DNA from: a bacterium
Lineage (GTDB): Bacteria; NPL-UPA2; JAGMAN01
DNA length: 11,835 nucleotides
Assembly (NCBI GenBank): GCA_023130215.1
Contig: JAGMAN010000033.1
Location: 1 to 11,835 of the forward strand
Direction: 5' to 3'
Made by a program: the position numbers and the translations under genes. The notes beneath the pieces were generated by a model. The model was not told the DNA's origin. It searched no databases and was given only the letters and a program-made list of their open reading frames with translations. Positions within the stretch are counted from its first letter, which is position 1. Every line of letters begins with the position of its first letter. Positions 1 through 6,497 of this stretch are shown in pieces.

Positions 1-19
1 AAGTGATAAGTGCGAATTA

Positions 20-147
20 ATCCCGCTGAGTGTGTCAAAATTGTAGAACCCTCTGGAATTTCTCAAAGGAGAAATTCCGAGGACTTTGTCCCGGGAATGC
101 TTTGCATTCCACGGGGTAGAATTTTGGCACAGCTTACGAAACGGGAT
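20..147. repeat. Nested palindromic element beyond the 3' end of the operon
   Basis: The element is built of nested inverted repeats. The outer arms ATCCCG (20-25) and CGGGAT (142-147) match. The main arms, 31-42 (TGTGTCAAAATT) and 120-131 (AATTTTGGCACA), pair over 12 bp with one G-T pair. Inside are two strong hairpins. One has a 10-bp stem, 55-64 with 69-78, and an AAAG loop. The other pairs 90-100 with 104-115 around a TTT loop, with one bulged A at 111. No ORF spans the element. It could be a dispersed palindromic repeat or MITE-like unit, or a folded RNA made from the operon's 3' end. The structure is seen directly and its nature is inferred. Confidence 0.6.
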
Positions 148-198
148 AAATCACCCGACAGTAGATAGCCGTCCGCCTCTTGGTACAATCTTTACAGA

Positions 199-226
199 TT
201 AAAGGTATCTAATCAGAGACCTTTAA
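199..226 (-). terminator. Hairpin over the prepilin peptidase stop codon, possible weak terminator
   Basis: TTAAAGGT (199-206) pairs perfectly with ACCTTTAA (219-226) around a 12-nt loop. The TGA stop of the prepilin peptidase gene lies in the loop. No U-tract follows on the minus strand, so intrinsic termination is uncertain. The hairpin may instead protect the 3' end of the operon mRNA. Confidence 0.3.
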
Positions 227-1019
227 AATACCAGTTGATTAATCTCTCCCCCCAGAGCAGGCTGATTATTGCTCCTAAGGCCAGATAAGGTCCATAAGGG
301 ATATAGCTTTGTCCCTTCCTCAGCTTTATGACTATACCCACAACGGAACCAAAGAGGGAAGAGAGAAATATGGTCAGAGCTACCATCTGCCAGCCGAGGA
401 AGGCTCCCACCATAGCTAACAGTTTTACGTCCCCTCCCCCCATAGCTTCCTTCTTAAATGCTTTCTTTCCGACGATGCCTATAAGGTAAAGAAAGGCTCC
501 CCCTGAGATAGCTCCAAACAGAGAGGCAAGGAGTCCTTCCCAGGGACTGGTGCACATTTTGCTCCAGTGCGGAAGAATTCTTTGTAAATTAGGATAAACT
601 ATGCTCAAGATAAGTCCCAGTATCATCCCCGGGCAGGTAACTACATCCGGTATTATCCAGTGCTCAAAATCAGTGAAAGTGGCAATTATTAAGCCGCAGG
701 TGAAGATTAGATAAATGGGCAGATTGAAGCTCAGCCCAAATTTCCCGAACAGTAATAGAAATAAAAGAGCCGTTAGAAACTCAACTATGAAATAGCGAAA
801 GGTGATTTTAGCGCCACAGTTCCGGCACTTTCCCTTGAGAATGAGGTAGCTCAGGAATGGTATATTATTATACCAGGCAATACCCTTCTTGCAGTGGGGA
901 CAGTGAGACCAGGGTGAAATAATGGACTCTCCCCGGGGAAGCCGATAGATACAGACATTTAAGAAACTTCCTACCATGGAGCCAAAGACGAAGCTAACTA
1001 CCCCCGGGAAAATTTTCAA
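213..1019 (-). CDS. pilD: Prepilin peptidase (type IV leader peptidase, PilD/GspO family)
   Basis: This inner-membrane aspartic protease cleaves, and usually N-methylates, type IV prepilins and type II secretion pseudopilins. The 268-residue length is normal for the family. The N-terminal domain has the zinc-binding pair C40-x2-C43 and C65-x2-C68. The likely catalytic aspartates are D117, in a TDFEHWIIPD stretch, and D197, in the GGGDVKL motif. Multiple hydrophobic segments run through the rest. The start codon is TTG, supported by a GAGGAG ribosome site 7 nt upstream. It is the last gene of the operon, 48 bp after aroE, from which a hairpin separates it. No pilin or secretion genes are nearby, so its substrates are probably encoded elsewhere. 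The gspO name would fit equally well. Confidence 0.95.
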   Translation of the reverse strand: MKIFPGVVSFVFGSMVGSFLNVCIYRLPRGESIISPWSHCPHCKKGIAWYNNIPFLSYLILKGKCRNCGAKITFRYFIVEFLTALLFLLLFGKFGLSFNLPIYLIFTCGLIIATFTDFEHWIIPDVVTCPGMILGLILSIVYPNLQRILPHWSKMCTSPWEGLLASLFGAISGGAFLYLIGIVGKKAFKKEAMGGGDVKLLAMVGAFLGWQMVALTIFLSSLFGSVVGIVIKLRKGQSYIPYGPYLALGAIISLLWGERLINWYFKGL

Positions 1020-1047
1020 GATATCTCCTCGCTACGCTCAGAATCAA

Positions 1048-1068
1048 GGGCTTCGTTTTGTGAAGCCC
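1048..1068 (-). terminator. Hairpin between aroE and prepilin peptidase gene
   Basis: A perfect 7-bp stem, GGGCTTC (1048-1054) with GAAGCCC (1062-1068), encloses a 7-nt loop. It begins inside the aroE stop codon. On the minus strand it is followed by TTGATTCT, a poor U-tract. It may act as a partial terminator or processing site that lowers expression of the distal gene. Confidence 0.35.
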
Positions 1069-1925
1069 TATTGTTTCTGAAATTGCTCCTCCAGGACCTT
1101 GCGCATCACCTTGACAGGGGCCTCTTTTCCGGTCCACAGCTTGAAGGAGATAGCTCCCTGATGAACGAGCATCCCCAATCCACCCACTGCCCGACAACCT
1201 CTCTCCCTGGCTGCCTTCATCAGCTTCGTCTCTCCTAAGTTATAGACTAAATCGAAGACGAGAAGCTTGGGCTGGAGCCAATCTGGATCTATGAGGATTG
1301 GGTCATTTAGTTTCATTCCCACCGGAGTGGCGTTGATGAGAAAATGAGCTTCCTTGAGCCTGAATTTAATTTCATCTTCAAAGACTGCCTCGACCTGGCA
1401 AGAAGGGATATTTCTCCTGATATCAGAGGATAACTTTTCTGCTCTTTCCACAATTTTATCCATTATGGAAATTCTCTTTGCTCCCTCCAGAGCCGCCTGG
1501 GTAGCTACTGCTCTTCCCGCTCCCCCACCTCCCAAGATAACCAAGTTCTTGCTTCTAACTTCCTCCCGGCCGTCCTCTTTGAGGGAGGTGATAAACCCCT
1601 GGCCATCTGTATTATAGCCAATAATCCTCTCAGATTTAACAATAATGGTATTTACCGCTCCCATCAGTTTAGCCTCTTTAGAAATCTCATCTAAATAAGA
1701 GCAAGCAGCCTCCTTGTGAGGAATGGTCACATTCACCCCCGATATGTTCAAGGCAGTAAGTCCCCTAACTGCTTCTCCTAATCTTTCAGGTCGGACCTCA
1801 AAAGGAAGATAGATATAGTCAAGCCCCAGGGCCTTAAAGGCGGCATTGTGCATAGCCGGGGAAGCACTATGCTTGACGGGATAACCAAAAACTCCTACTA
1901 TCTTAGTTCCACCTTCTACCTTCAT
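1068..1925 (-). CDS. aroE: Shikimate dehydrogenase (NADP+)
   Basis: AroE reduces 3-dehydroshikimate to shikimate with NADPH in the cytoplasmic shikimate pathway to chorismate. Its 285 residues match the family size. The substrate-binding residues are visible: S20 and S22 in KHSASPAMHN, catalytic K71 in NVTIPHKEA, N92 in VNTI and D107 in NTDG. The Rossmann loop GGGGAG lies at 132-137, and the conserved LVHQGAISF segment is near the C-terminus. The ATG is preceded by GAGGAA at good spacing. The gene lies 62 bp after the PP-loop gene and 48 bp before the peptidase gene on the same strand. No other aromatic biosynthesis gene is present, so the operon mixes pathways. Confidence 0.97.
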   Translation of the reverse strand: MKVEGGTKIVGVFGYPVKHSASPAMHNAAFKALGLDYIYLPFEVRPERLGEAVRGLTALNISGVNVTIPHKEAACSYLDEISKEAKLMGAVNTIIVKSERIIGYNTDGQGFITSLKEDGREEVRSKNLVILGGGGAGRAVATQAALEGAKRISIMDKIVERAEKLSSDIRRNIPSCQVEAVFEDEIKFRLKEAHFLINATPVGMKLNDPILIDPDWLQPKLLVFDLVYNLGETKLMKAARERGCRAVGGLGMLVHQGAISFKLWTGKEAPVKVMRKVLEEQFQKQ

Positions 1926-1987
1926 TTATTCCTCAAGAATGATAGAGGACCTGCCCTCGCTCATTTTACAGCATGGTTCTCTGAAAG

Positions 1988-2986
1988 TCAAATTCTCAGT
2001 CTTTGAAGTTCCTCCTCAGGCATTGGCGAGATGACCGAGGATTGGAGCTCCGTGCCCGGCAATCTCCAATAATCTACTTTAATGATCTCTTCTCCCTTCC
2101 CTTTGCTGTAATGGGCTGTGAGGGCACAGGCCTTAGATATGCCCTCACTGTTCAGTTCGCCCCGGGCAATGGTAATCGGGCCCGGGAACTGAGCTACCCT
2201 GAAGCAAAAATCTCCTGGCCGGGCGAAGGTGAGAAGCTCAGCATTCTCTCCCTCGTTTCTTCCTACTATTAATTTAGTCTGTGGGGAGAGACGGAAGTGC
2301 CTTCCTAATTTGAGAAGCTGAACATCATTGACCTTTGCTTCACTGTGCTTAAACAGGTCCTTCAGCCGAGAGGCGAATCCCTGGTCGGTTAGAAGACATC
2401 CTCCGGCGGGAGAGGGATATTCAGTCAATCCAAACTGGGCGGCTAATTCCATCTGTGGCTTCCTGGAACGTCCTTTGATGGCCAGCAATCTCTCTCTGTC
2501 TACCCAGCCTTCCTTCTCCGGGATGGTTGGTTCCAACAACTTAGCTGAAAGAGGTCTTAGAATCAAACCTCCCAATTTAGAATCTCTCTCTATAATCCTG
2601 AGAGCATCCCGGCGCTGAGACATTGGTCTTTCTCCTAAGACCTCGCCTGTGATGAGGAAAGAGGCTCCCACTTTCCTCATATATTCTCCTGCTTTCTTGA
2701 GCATGAAGATGCGGCAATCAATGCAGGGATTGATATTCTTACCGTAGCCATAACGGGGATGCTTCACCAGTTCTAAATACTCCTGGGAGGCATTGAAAAC
2801 TTTGAGAGGAATGCCAAGATTTTCGGAGGCTCTCTTTGCTTCCAGGCGACAGGAACTGCCTGAGGTGAAGGTAGAGAATATGGTTACAAAGTTCACTGCT
2901 TCCACCTCTACCTTCTGCCCTAAGATAAGTTTCACTGCCAGGGTGCTATCCAATCCACCGCTCAGTAAAGATACTGCCTTAGTCAA
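1988..2986 (-). CDS. PP-loop ATP pyrophosphatase, ThiI/MnmA-like tRNA thiolation protein
   Basis: The N-terminus carries the PP-loop SGGLDS (residues 9-14), which adenylates a substrate carbonyl, as in the tRNA thiolases ThiI and MnmA. Conserved cysteines that could carry sulfur or bind a metal include C46, the CIDC pair C88/C91, and C197 in the PAGGCLLTD motif. A GEVLGERPMSQRR stretch is typical of this ThiI-related group. The C-terminal 100 or so residues resemble the small RNA-binding domain often fused to it, though I recognise that part weakly. The start is TTG and overlaps the thiL stop as TTGA, with AAGGA about 9 nt upstream. A sulfur-transfer role in tRNA modification is inferred from the family. 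The thiL neighbour could also hint at thiamine sulfur chemistry. Genome pipelines often call such proteins tRNA methyltransferase or queC-like. Confidence 0.75.
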   Translation of the reverse strand: MTKAVSLLSGGLDSTLAVKLILGQKVEVEAVNFVTIFSTFTSGSSCRLEAKRASENLGIPLKVFNASQEYLELVKHPRYGYGKNINPCIDCRIFMLKKAGEYMRKVGASFLITGEVLGERPMSQRRDALRIIERDSKLGGLILRPLSAKLLEPTIPEKEGWVDRERLLAIKGRSRKPQMELAAQFGLTEYPSPAGGCLLTDQGFASRLKDLFKHSEAKVNDVQLLKLGRHFRLSPQTKLIVGRNEGENAELLTFARPGDFCFRVAQFPGPITIARGELNSEGISKACALTAHYSKGKGEEIIKVDYWRLPGTELQSSVISPMPEEELQRLRI

Positions 2987-3969
2987 GGCCTATTTTCCTT
3001 AAAGTGCTCATATCCTTTCGATTCCAAAGGATGAAGTTTTCCCTCTTTATCAATTAGTAATAGCTTCCCTTTCTGGTCGGTTATTTCTCCAATTACGGTC
3101 ATAGAAACATCAATTTCTGACATGAGCTTAGAAAGTCTCCGGGGTGAAGCAGTAAACAGCAATTCGTAATCTTCTCCTCCCTCTAAGGCCAGCCTGAGAA
3201 AGTCCTTGCCTGATTGCTCAGACATCTGCCGGGTTTTCTCCGAGACGGGAATCTTCTGTGACCAAATCTTCGCTCCTACCTGACTGGATTCGCAGATGTG
3301 CCTGAGGTCACTGGCTAAACCATCACTTATATCAATCATTGAAGTAGGCCAAAGCCTCCTGACAATGACCCTTCCTTCTTCCACCCGTGGCCGGGGAGGA
3401 AGATGTTTCCCTGCCAGACGGTGGGCAGCCGAGCCTCCCAGATCCCCCGTCACCAAAACCTTATCTCCAGCCTTCGCACCAGAGCGAAGGGCAAGATATT
3501 CTTCCTCTACCTCGCCCAAAAGGGAGATATTAACTATGAGCTGAGGTGACCTTGCCGTATCTCCTCCCACAATGTTTACCTTGAATTTATTGGCTAAGTC
3601 CTTTATCCCTTGATAGAAGCTATCTACGAAATCAACCGGGGTCTGGGGAGGTAGTCCGATGGAGACCAGCCCATGTTTAGGAACTCCTCCCATGGCGGCT
3701 ATATCGCTTAAGTTTACAGCCAGGGCTTTCCAGCCAATCTGGTAAGGGGTAATGGTAGAGCAGGTGAAATGGACATTCTCTATGAGACTATCGGTGGTGA
3801 AGAGAATTAGTTTAGGCCCACCGGCTTTAATTGCTGCCGCATCGTCTCCAATGCCAGCTACTACCTGAGCGTCATTGATGGAAATATCATCAGCTAAGCG
3901 TTTAATGAGACCAAACTCACCCAAATCTTTTAACTTCATCGTGAAACTCGGCATCACCCTTACATCCAT
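2983..3969 (-). CDS. thiL: Thiamine-monophosphate kinase
   Basis: ThiL phosphorylates thiamine monophosphate to the cofactor thiamine diphosphate, the last step of the pathway. Family motifs appear in order: GEFGLI (18-22 region), GIGDDAA (39-45), TTDSLIENVHF (58-68), then VGGDTARS, DISDGLASDL and GGEDYELLF. These form the ATP- and Mg-binding sites of the PurM-like fold. At 328 residues the length is normal. The start is uncertain. The ATG at 3969 overlaps the end of the DUF362 gene by 10 bp. An ATG at 3954 follows AAGGGTG closely, and one at 3939 gives the family-typical MKLKDLGEFG beginning. The 3' end overlaps the next gene by 4 bp, which implies coupling. Confidence 0.95.
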   Translation of the reverse strand: MDVRVMPSFTMKLKDLGEFGLIKRLADDISINDAQVVAGIGDDAAAIKAGGPKLILFTTDSLIENVHFTCSTITPYQIGWKALAVNLSDIAAMGGVPKHGLVSIGLPPQTPVDFVDSFYQGIKDLANKFKVNIVGGDTARSPQLIVNISLLGEVEEEYLALRSGAKAGDKVLVTGDLGGSAAHRLAGKHLPPRPRVEEGRVIVRRLWPTSMIDISDGLASDLRHICESSQVGAKIWSQKIPVSEKTRQMSEQSGKDFLRLALEGGEDYELLFTASPRRLSKLMSEIDVSMTVIGEITDQKGKLLLIDKEGKLHPLESKGYEHFKENRP

Positions 3970-5132
3970 AACTTAGCTAATAGGCTTCTCCTGAGCTGGA
4001 TTGCATTTTGAGGACACAGTTCGTAGCAGCAGAGGCAGAGAATGCAGCCCCTATGGTCAACCCGGGGATAGTCATCTTTTAGAGAGATAGCTTTCACCGG
4101 GCAATTCTCAAGGCAGGATTGGCACTGGCTGCATTTTCCCTTATCTACCGTTGGCTTAACCATTACCCTTCGGGCAATAAGTTTTAAAATGGACTTGGGA
4201 ATGCTCCGCACAACTGCATTGGAGGGTAGCCGAAAATCATCAACTATTACTTCCTCCAATCGCTCTCCCACAACCTCTATTCTTCCCAAGTCGCCTATGC
4301 CCAACCCTCTCTTTACCGCGGCCGCGGTGGTGGGGACATCAAAAGGCTTTAGACCAATTATGGTCTGCACGGTGGTATCCAGGGCAACGGCATCAGTGCT
4401 GGCTAAGATTAATCCTATCTTTCTGAGGTCGTCAGAGACGGGGCCGTTGCCTTCCATGGCTACGACTCCATCCATGATGGATAGTTTTGGCTTGACTGCG
4501 GCTAAAATATCTACGACGGCTTCTCCAAATTCACCGGGCTGAGGGCATCGCTTATGAAATTCTGACTTCCCTAAGCCAGGAATCAGTCCCAACAGGTTCT
4601 TCACCGCTCCTGTATATAAGGTCAGATTATGAGTCTTAAGCTTGGGCAGGCTAATGAGGGCATCTACCTCTAAGGCTATTTGAGGCAGATGAAGCCTTTT
4701 ATAGACTCTTCCCTGGGGGACTTCTACCTCCTCAAGATTTCGTTCCAAATTCACTAAGGGTGCCCCGGTAATCTCTGAAACCTCCTTGTAGCCACAAACT
4801 TCCCAGAACTTGGCGATATCTCTATTCACCCCACCCGGGCTATCACCGATGAGAGGATCTGCCCCCACTTCTTTCAGCATTTCCACTACTGCTCTGAGGA
4901 GGTTAGGGTGAGTAGTTACTGCCCTCTCAGGATTCCGGGCAGAGAGCATGTTTGGCTTCACTAGAACCCGATGGCCCCTCTTTATAATCCCTCCTATACC
5001 TCCGATTAGAGCCAAGGCTTGCCTCACAGCCTTATCTACATTTCCCTGGCTGTAATCGCTACAGCGGACAACCGAGACCTTTACCCCATTGGGTAGCGAG
5101 TCGCTAACGGGGTTTACCCCATTTAAGGTCAT
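3960..5132 (-). CDS. DUF362 domain protein with C-terminal 2x[4Fe-4S] ferredoxin domain
   Basis: DUF362 (about residues 17-300) is a widespread domain of unknown reaction. It shows the typical HRVLVKPNML, THPNLLRAVV and LPKLKTHNLTLYTGAVKN stretches. A bacterial-type ferredoxin module follows with two complete CxxCxxCxxxCP motifs, C334/337/340/344 and C363/366/369/373, so two [4Fe-4S] clusters and an electron-transfer role are expected. The ATG has AAGGAG 5 nt upstream and overlaps the PAC2 stop as ATGA. The first 16 or so residues come from a palindromic repeat and precede the conserved VKVSVVRC start of the domain. Iron-sulfur chemistry suggests anaerobic or redox metabolism. No substrate can be named. 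Confidence 0.9.
   Translation of the reverse strand: MTLNGVNPVSDSLPNGVKVSVVRCSDYSQGNVDKAVRQALALIGGIGGIIKRGHRVLVKPNMLSARNPERAVTTHPNLLRAVVEMLKEVGADPLIGDSPGGVNRDIAKFWEVCGYKEVSEITGAPLVNLERNLEEVEVPQGRVYKRLHLPQIALEVDALISLPKLKTHNLTLYTGAVKNLLGLIPGLGKSEFHKRCPQPGEFGEAVVDILAAVKPKLSIMDGVVAMEGNGPVSDDLRKIGLILASTDAVALDTTVQTIIGLKPFDVPTTAAAVKRGLGIGDLGRIEVVGERLEEVIVDDFRLPSNAVVRSIPKSILKLIARRVMVKPTVDKGKCSQCQSCLENCPVKAISLKDDYPRVDHRGCILCLCCYELCPQNAIQLRRSLLAKLWM
5080..5123. repeat. Palindromic repeat element inside the 5' end of the DUF362 gene
   Basis: TTTACCCCATT occurs twice, at 5080-5090 and 5113-5123, exactly 33 bp (11 codons) apart. Between the copies lies the near-perfect palindrome TAGCGA-G-TCGCTA (5094-5106), and GGGGTTTACCCC at 5109-5120 is another inverted repeat. 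The DNA encodes the low-conservation N-terminus NGVNPVSDSLPNGVK in frame. Confidence 0.6.
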
Positions 5133-6052
5133 TGATGCTCCTTGAAGAGGTCTAGGAATCTATCTTCATAGAATTTGTATAGATCCCACCTGTCCAGTTC
5201 TTCCTTCAGCGGGTAGGCTTTTTTTCTGTCCACCTTAGCTTCCTGGAAGAGCTTATCTATCTTCTTCATCACATAGTCCGGCACCTTCTCTTTTTCTAAG
5301 TTAACTATTTCCTCTTCCTTCTCCATCAGCGGAAAGATTTCTTTTATCCTCTCTTCAATCATAGCCATCCTCTCATCCATCTCTTTAACGGCTAAATCCA
5401 GTTCTCTCATATCCACTCTGACATTCGAAATTCTGCCCAGAACTTCAGCTATGGCTCGGGAAGCCTTCGGATTAGGAAAATTTATTGCATAGTTTGGGAG
5501 AGTGGCCAGCAGGCAGGCTGCCTCAATTCCCCTCCTCTCGGCAAACCCTAAAAGCAAACCATTTAAGCCGGATATCTGTCCTCCTTCCATTATCCTCACC
5601 CGGTAATGAGATAGAAGATCTCTCAAAGACTTTTGGTTGGCTACTCCATAAACCCGAGGTGCTTCCTGGTAACTCATTGGAAGAGGGAAGGCAGCTGCGG
5701 TATAGATTCTTCTAACCTTTAATTCCCGAGCTAAATCCAAAATCTCATTCATTAAGATAATGCTTGCCTTTCCAGTCAACTGGGCTTCGCCCTCAAAGAT
5801 GACTAAGTCTGGATGCTTTGTATAGTAAAATAGATTCCTTGGCAGGGGGGGAAGTTTGGCTAAGCCATCCTTAATTATAACGGCATCGGGTGTAGAGAAT
5901 TTACCTGTGTCTATCTCAGCAAAGTGGACACCTCCCATCTTCTTTCTAAGATAATCTATGGCCATCAGGGCCACATTGCCCATTCCCGGCCATCCAGCCA
6001 GCATAACCGGGTCCTTAACATTTACCCTTCTATAAATCTTTATATCCCGCAT
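5129..6052 (-). CDS. PAC2 family protein (proteasome assembly chaperone 2-like)
   Basis: Proteins of the PAC2 family occur in archaea and scattered bacteria and share the fold of eukaryotic proteasome assembly chaperones. Their bacterial role is not established. The diagnostic GWPGMGNV lies at residues 20-27. Later segments, such as YTAAAFPLPMSYQ, ISGLNGLLLGFAERRGIEAACLLATLP and NYAINFPNPKASRA, fit the family. The last 90 or so residues are strongly charged and probably form a coiled coil. I chose the ATG at 6052, giving 307 residues, because AGGAAAGGTGAC lies just upstream. The ATG at 6097 would lie upstream of the predicted transcription start near 6081. It is the first gene of the operon, overlapping the DUF362 gene by 4 bp. 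Confidence 0.88.
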   Translation of the reverse strand: MRDIKIYRRVNVKDPVMLAGWPGMGNVALMAIDYLRKKMGGVHFAEIDTGKFSTPDAVIIKDGLAKLPPLPRNLFYYTKHPDLVIFEGEAQLTGKASIILMNEILDLARELKVRRIYTAAAFPLPMSYQEAPRVYGVANQKSLRDLLSHYRVRIMEGGQISGLNGLLLGFAERRGIEAACLLATLPNYAINFPNPKASRAIAEVLGRISNVRVDMRELDLAVKEMDERMAMIEERIKEIFPLMEKEEEIVNLEKEKVPDYVMKKIDKLFQEAKVDRKKAYPLKEELDRWDLYKFYEDRFLDLFKEHQ

Positions 6053-6087
6053 GTCACCTTTCCTATAATTTACTCCCGTATGTAGTG

Positions 6088-6116
6088 CTTTTATCACATA
6101 TTGGGATAGAAATCAA
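6088..6116 (-). promoter_or_regulatory. Sigma-70 promoter of the PAC2-to-pilD operon
   Basis: On the minus strand the -35 box TTGATT (6111-6116) is separated by 17 bp from the -10 box TAAAAG (6088-6093). TGA directly upstream makes it an extended -10. The predicted start near 6081 leaves a leader of about 28 nt before the PAC2 ATG at 6052. Confidence 0.6.
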
Positions 6117-6121
6117 GGCAT

Positions 6122-6141
6122 TTGTTCGCAATTGTTCGCAA
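6122..6141. promoter_or_regulatory. Tandem 10-bp repeat upstream of the operon promoter, candidate activator site
   Basis: TTGTTCGCAA occurs twice back to back (6122-6131 and 6132-6141). Each copy has TTG and CAA ends, like a short dyad. The pair spans about -41 to -60 relative to the predicted start, where activators often bind. It also lies 56 to 75 bp upstream of the opposite-strand -10 box. Confidence 0.45.
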
Positions 6142-6193
6142 TCCTTTAATTCTTTTCAATAACCAGTTTTCCCTTTATTTTCGTATGAGGGTA

Positions 6194-6202
6194 TGGTAAA
6201 AT
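6194..6202 (+). promoter_or_regulatory. Extended -10 promoter for a possibly leaderless transcript
   Basis: TGG-TAAAAT has an extended -10 with only a weak TTTATT at the -35 position 17 bp upstream. Six nucleotides separate the -10 box from the ATG at 6209, so transcription would start at or next to the start codon. No ribosome site is seen upstream of that ATG. Confidence 0.45.
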
Positions 6203-6208
6203 TGGGCC

Positions 6209-6283
6209 ATGAGAGCAATTACGCTTTTGACTGACTTTGGAATGAAAGATAGCTATGTGGGAGTGATGAGAGAGATGGGATGA
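6209..6283 (+). pseudogene. N-terminal stub of a DUF62 (SAM hydroxide adenosyltransferase) gene
   Basis: The 24-codon reading frame begins MRAITLLTDFGMKDSYVGVM, closely matching the N-terminus of DUF62 enzymes. These hydrolyse S-adenosylmethionine to adenosine and methionine, and fluorinases and chlorinases are relatives. The Asp of TDFG is a SAM-contacting position in the family. After VGVM the frame leaves the family consensus and stops at once, where a full gene would continue for about 240 residues. The stop overlaps the next gene's ATG as ATGA. It is most simply the remnant of a large internal deletion. It may now serve as an upstream cistron that feeds ribosomes to the small gene behind it, or it may be an assembly join. 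Confidence 0.65.
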
Positions 6284-6435
6284 GTGGAACCTTGAAGAAA
6301 TTATGGCAGAGAATAAGGTCGCTTCTCTCAAGCGGTGAGTTCCTCTGCGATACCTGTAAGTATGACTGGGGAAATGTCTGCCGTCGGCGGGAGAGGCCAA
6401 ACGCTACCCAGTGTCCCGACTATAAGAGAAGATAA
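6280..6435 (+). CDS. Small four-cysteine (zinc-ribbon-like) protein, 51 aa
   Basis: This protein has a basic amphipathic N-terminus (MSGTLKKLWQRIRSLL). A compact C-terminal domain follows, with C23-x2-C26, C34 and C45 in the order CDTCKYDWGNVC then ERPNATQCPDYKRR. Four cysteines in 23 residues suggest one zinc ion or a small iron-sulfur site. The internal RERPNATQCPDYK has the look of a conserved motif rather than random translation. Translation is probably coupled to the overlapping upstream stub (ATGA), and purine-rich GAGAGAG lies a few bases upstream. No function is known to me. The gene is short enough to be missed by standard length cut-offs. Confidence 0.65.
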   Translation: MSGTLKKLWQRIRSLLSSGEFLCDTCKYDWGNVCRRRERPNATQCPDYKRR

Positions 6436-6448
6436 GAGTGTAATATAT

Positions 6449-6465
6449 CTGTCCATATTGGACAG
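6449..6465 (+). other. Small hairpin between the four-cysteine gene and the membrane-protein gene
   Basis: CTGTCC (6449-6454) pairs with GGACAG (6460-6465) around ATATT. No T-tract follows, so it is probably not a terminator. It could mark an mRNA processing point upstream of the next ribosome site. Confidence 0.3.
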
Positions 6466-6497
6466 TTGGAGATGAAGGTAAAGGAGAAGAAATCATC

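Noticed and set aside
1-212. Inverted repeats considered as a CRISPR fragment
   Set aside because: There are no regularly spaced direct repeats or spacers. The repeats are nested palindromes.
994-1197. 67-codon minus-strand frame across the aroE end and prepilin peptidase start
   Set aside because: It overlaps two clear genes in another frame, and its sequence looks like out-of-frame translation.
6053-6097. Upstream ATG extending the PAC2 protein by 15 residues
   Set aside because: It lies upstream of the predicted transcription start, and the internal ATG at 6052 has a far better ribosome site.
6146-6400. Open minus-strand frame of 84 codons
   Set aside because: It is Ser/His/Arg-rich with no family resemblance and no ribosome site. 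It lies antisense to the DUF62 stub and the four-cysteine gene, so it is a shadow frame.
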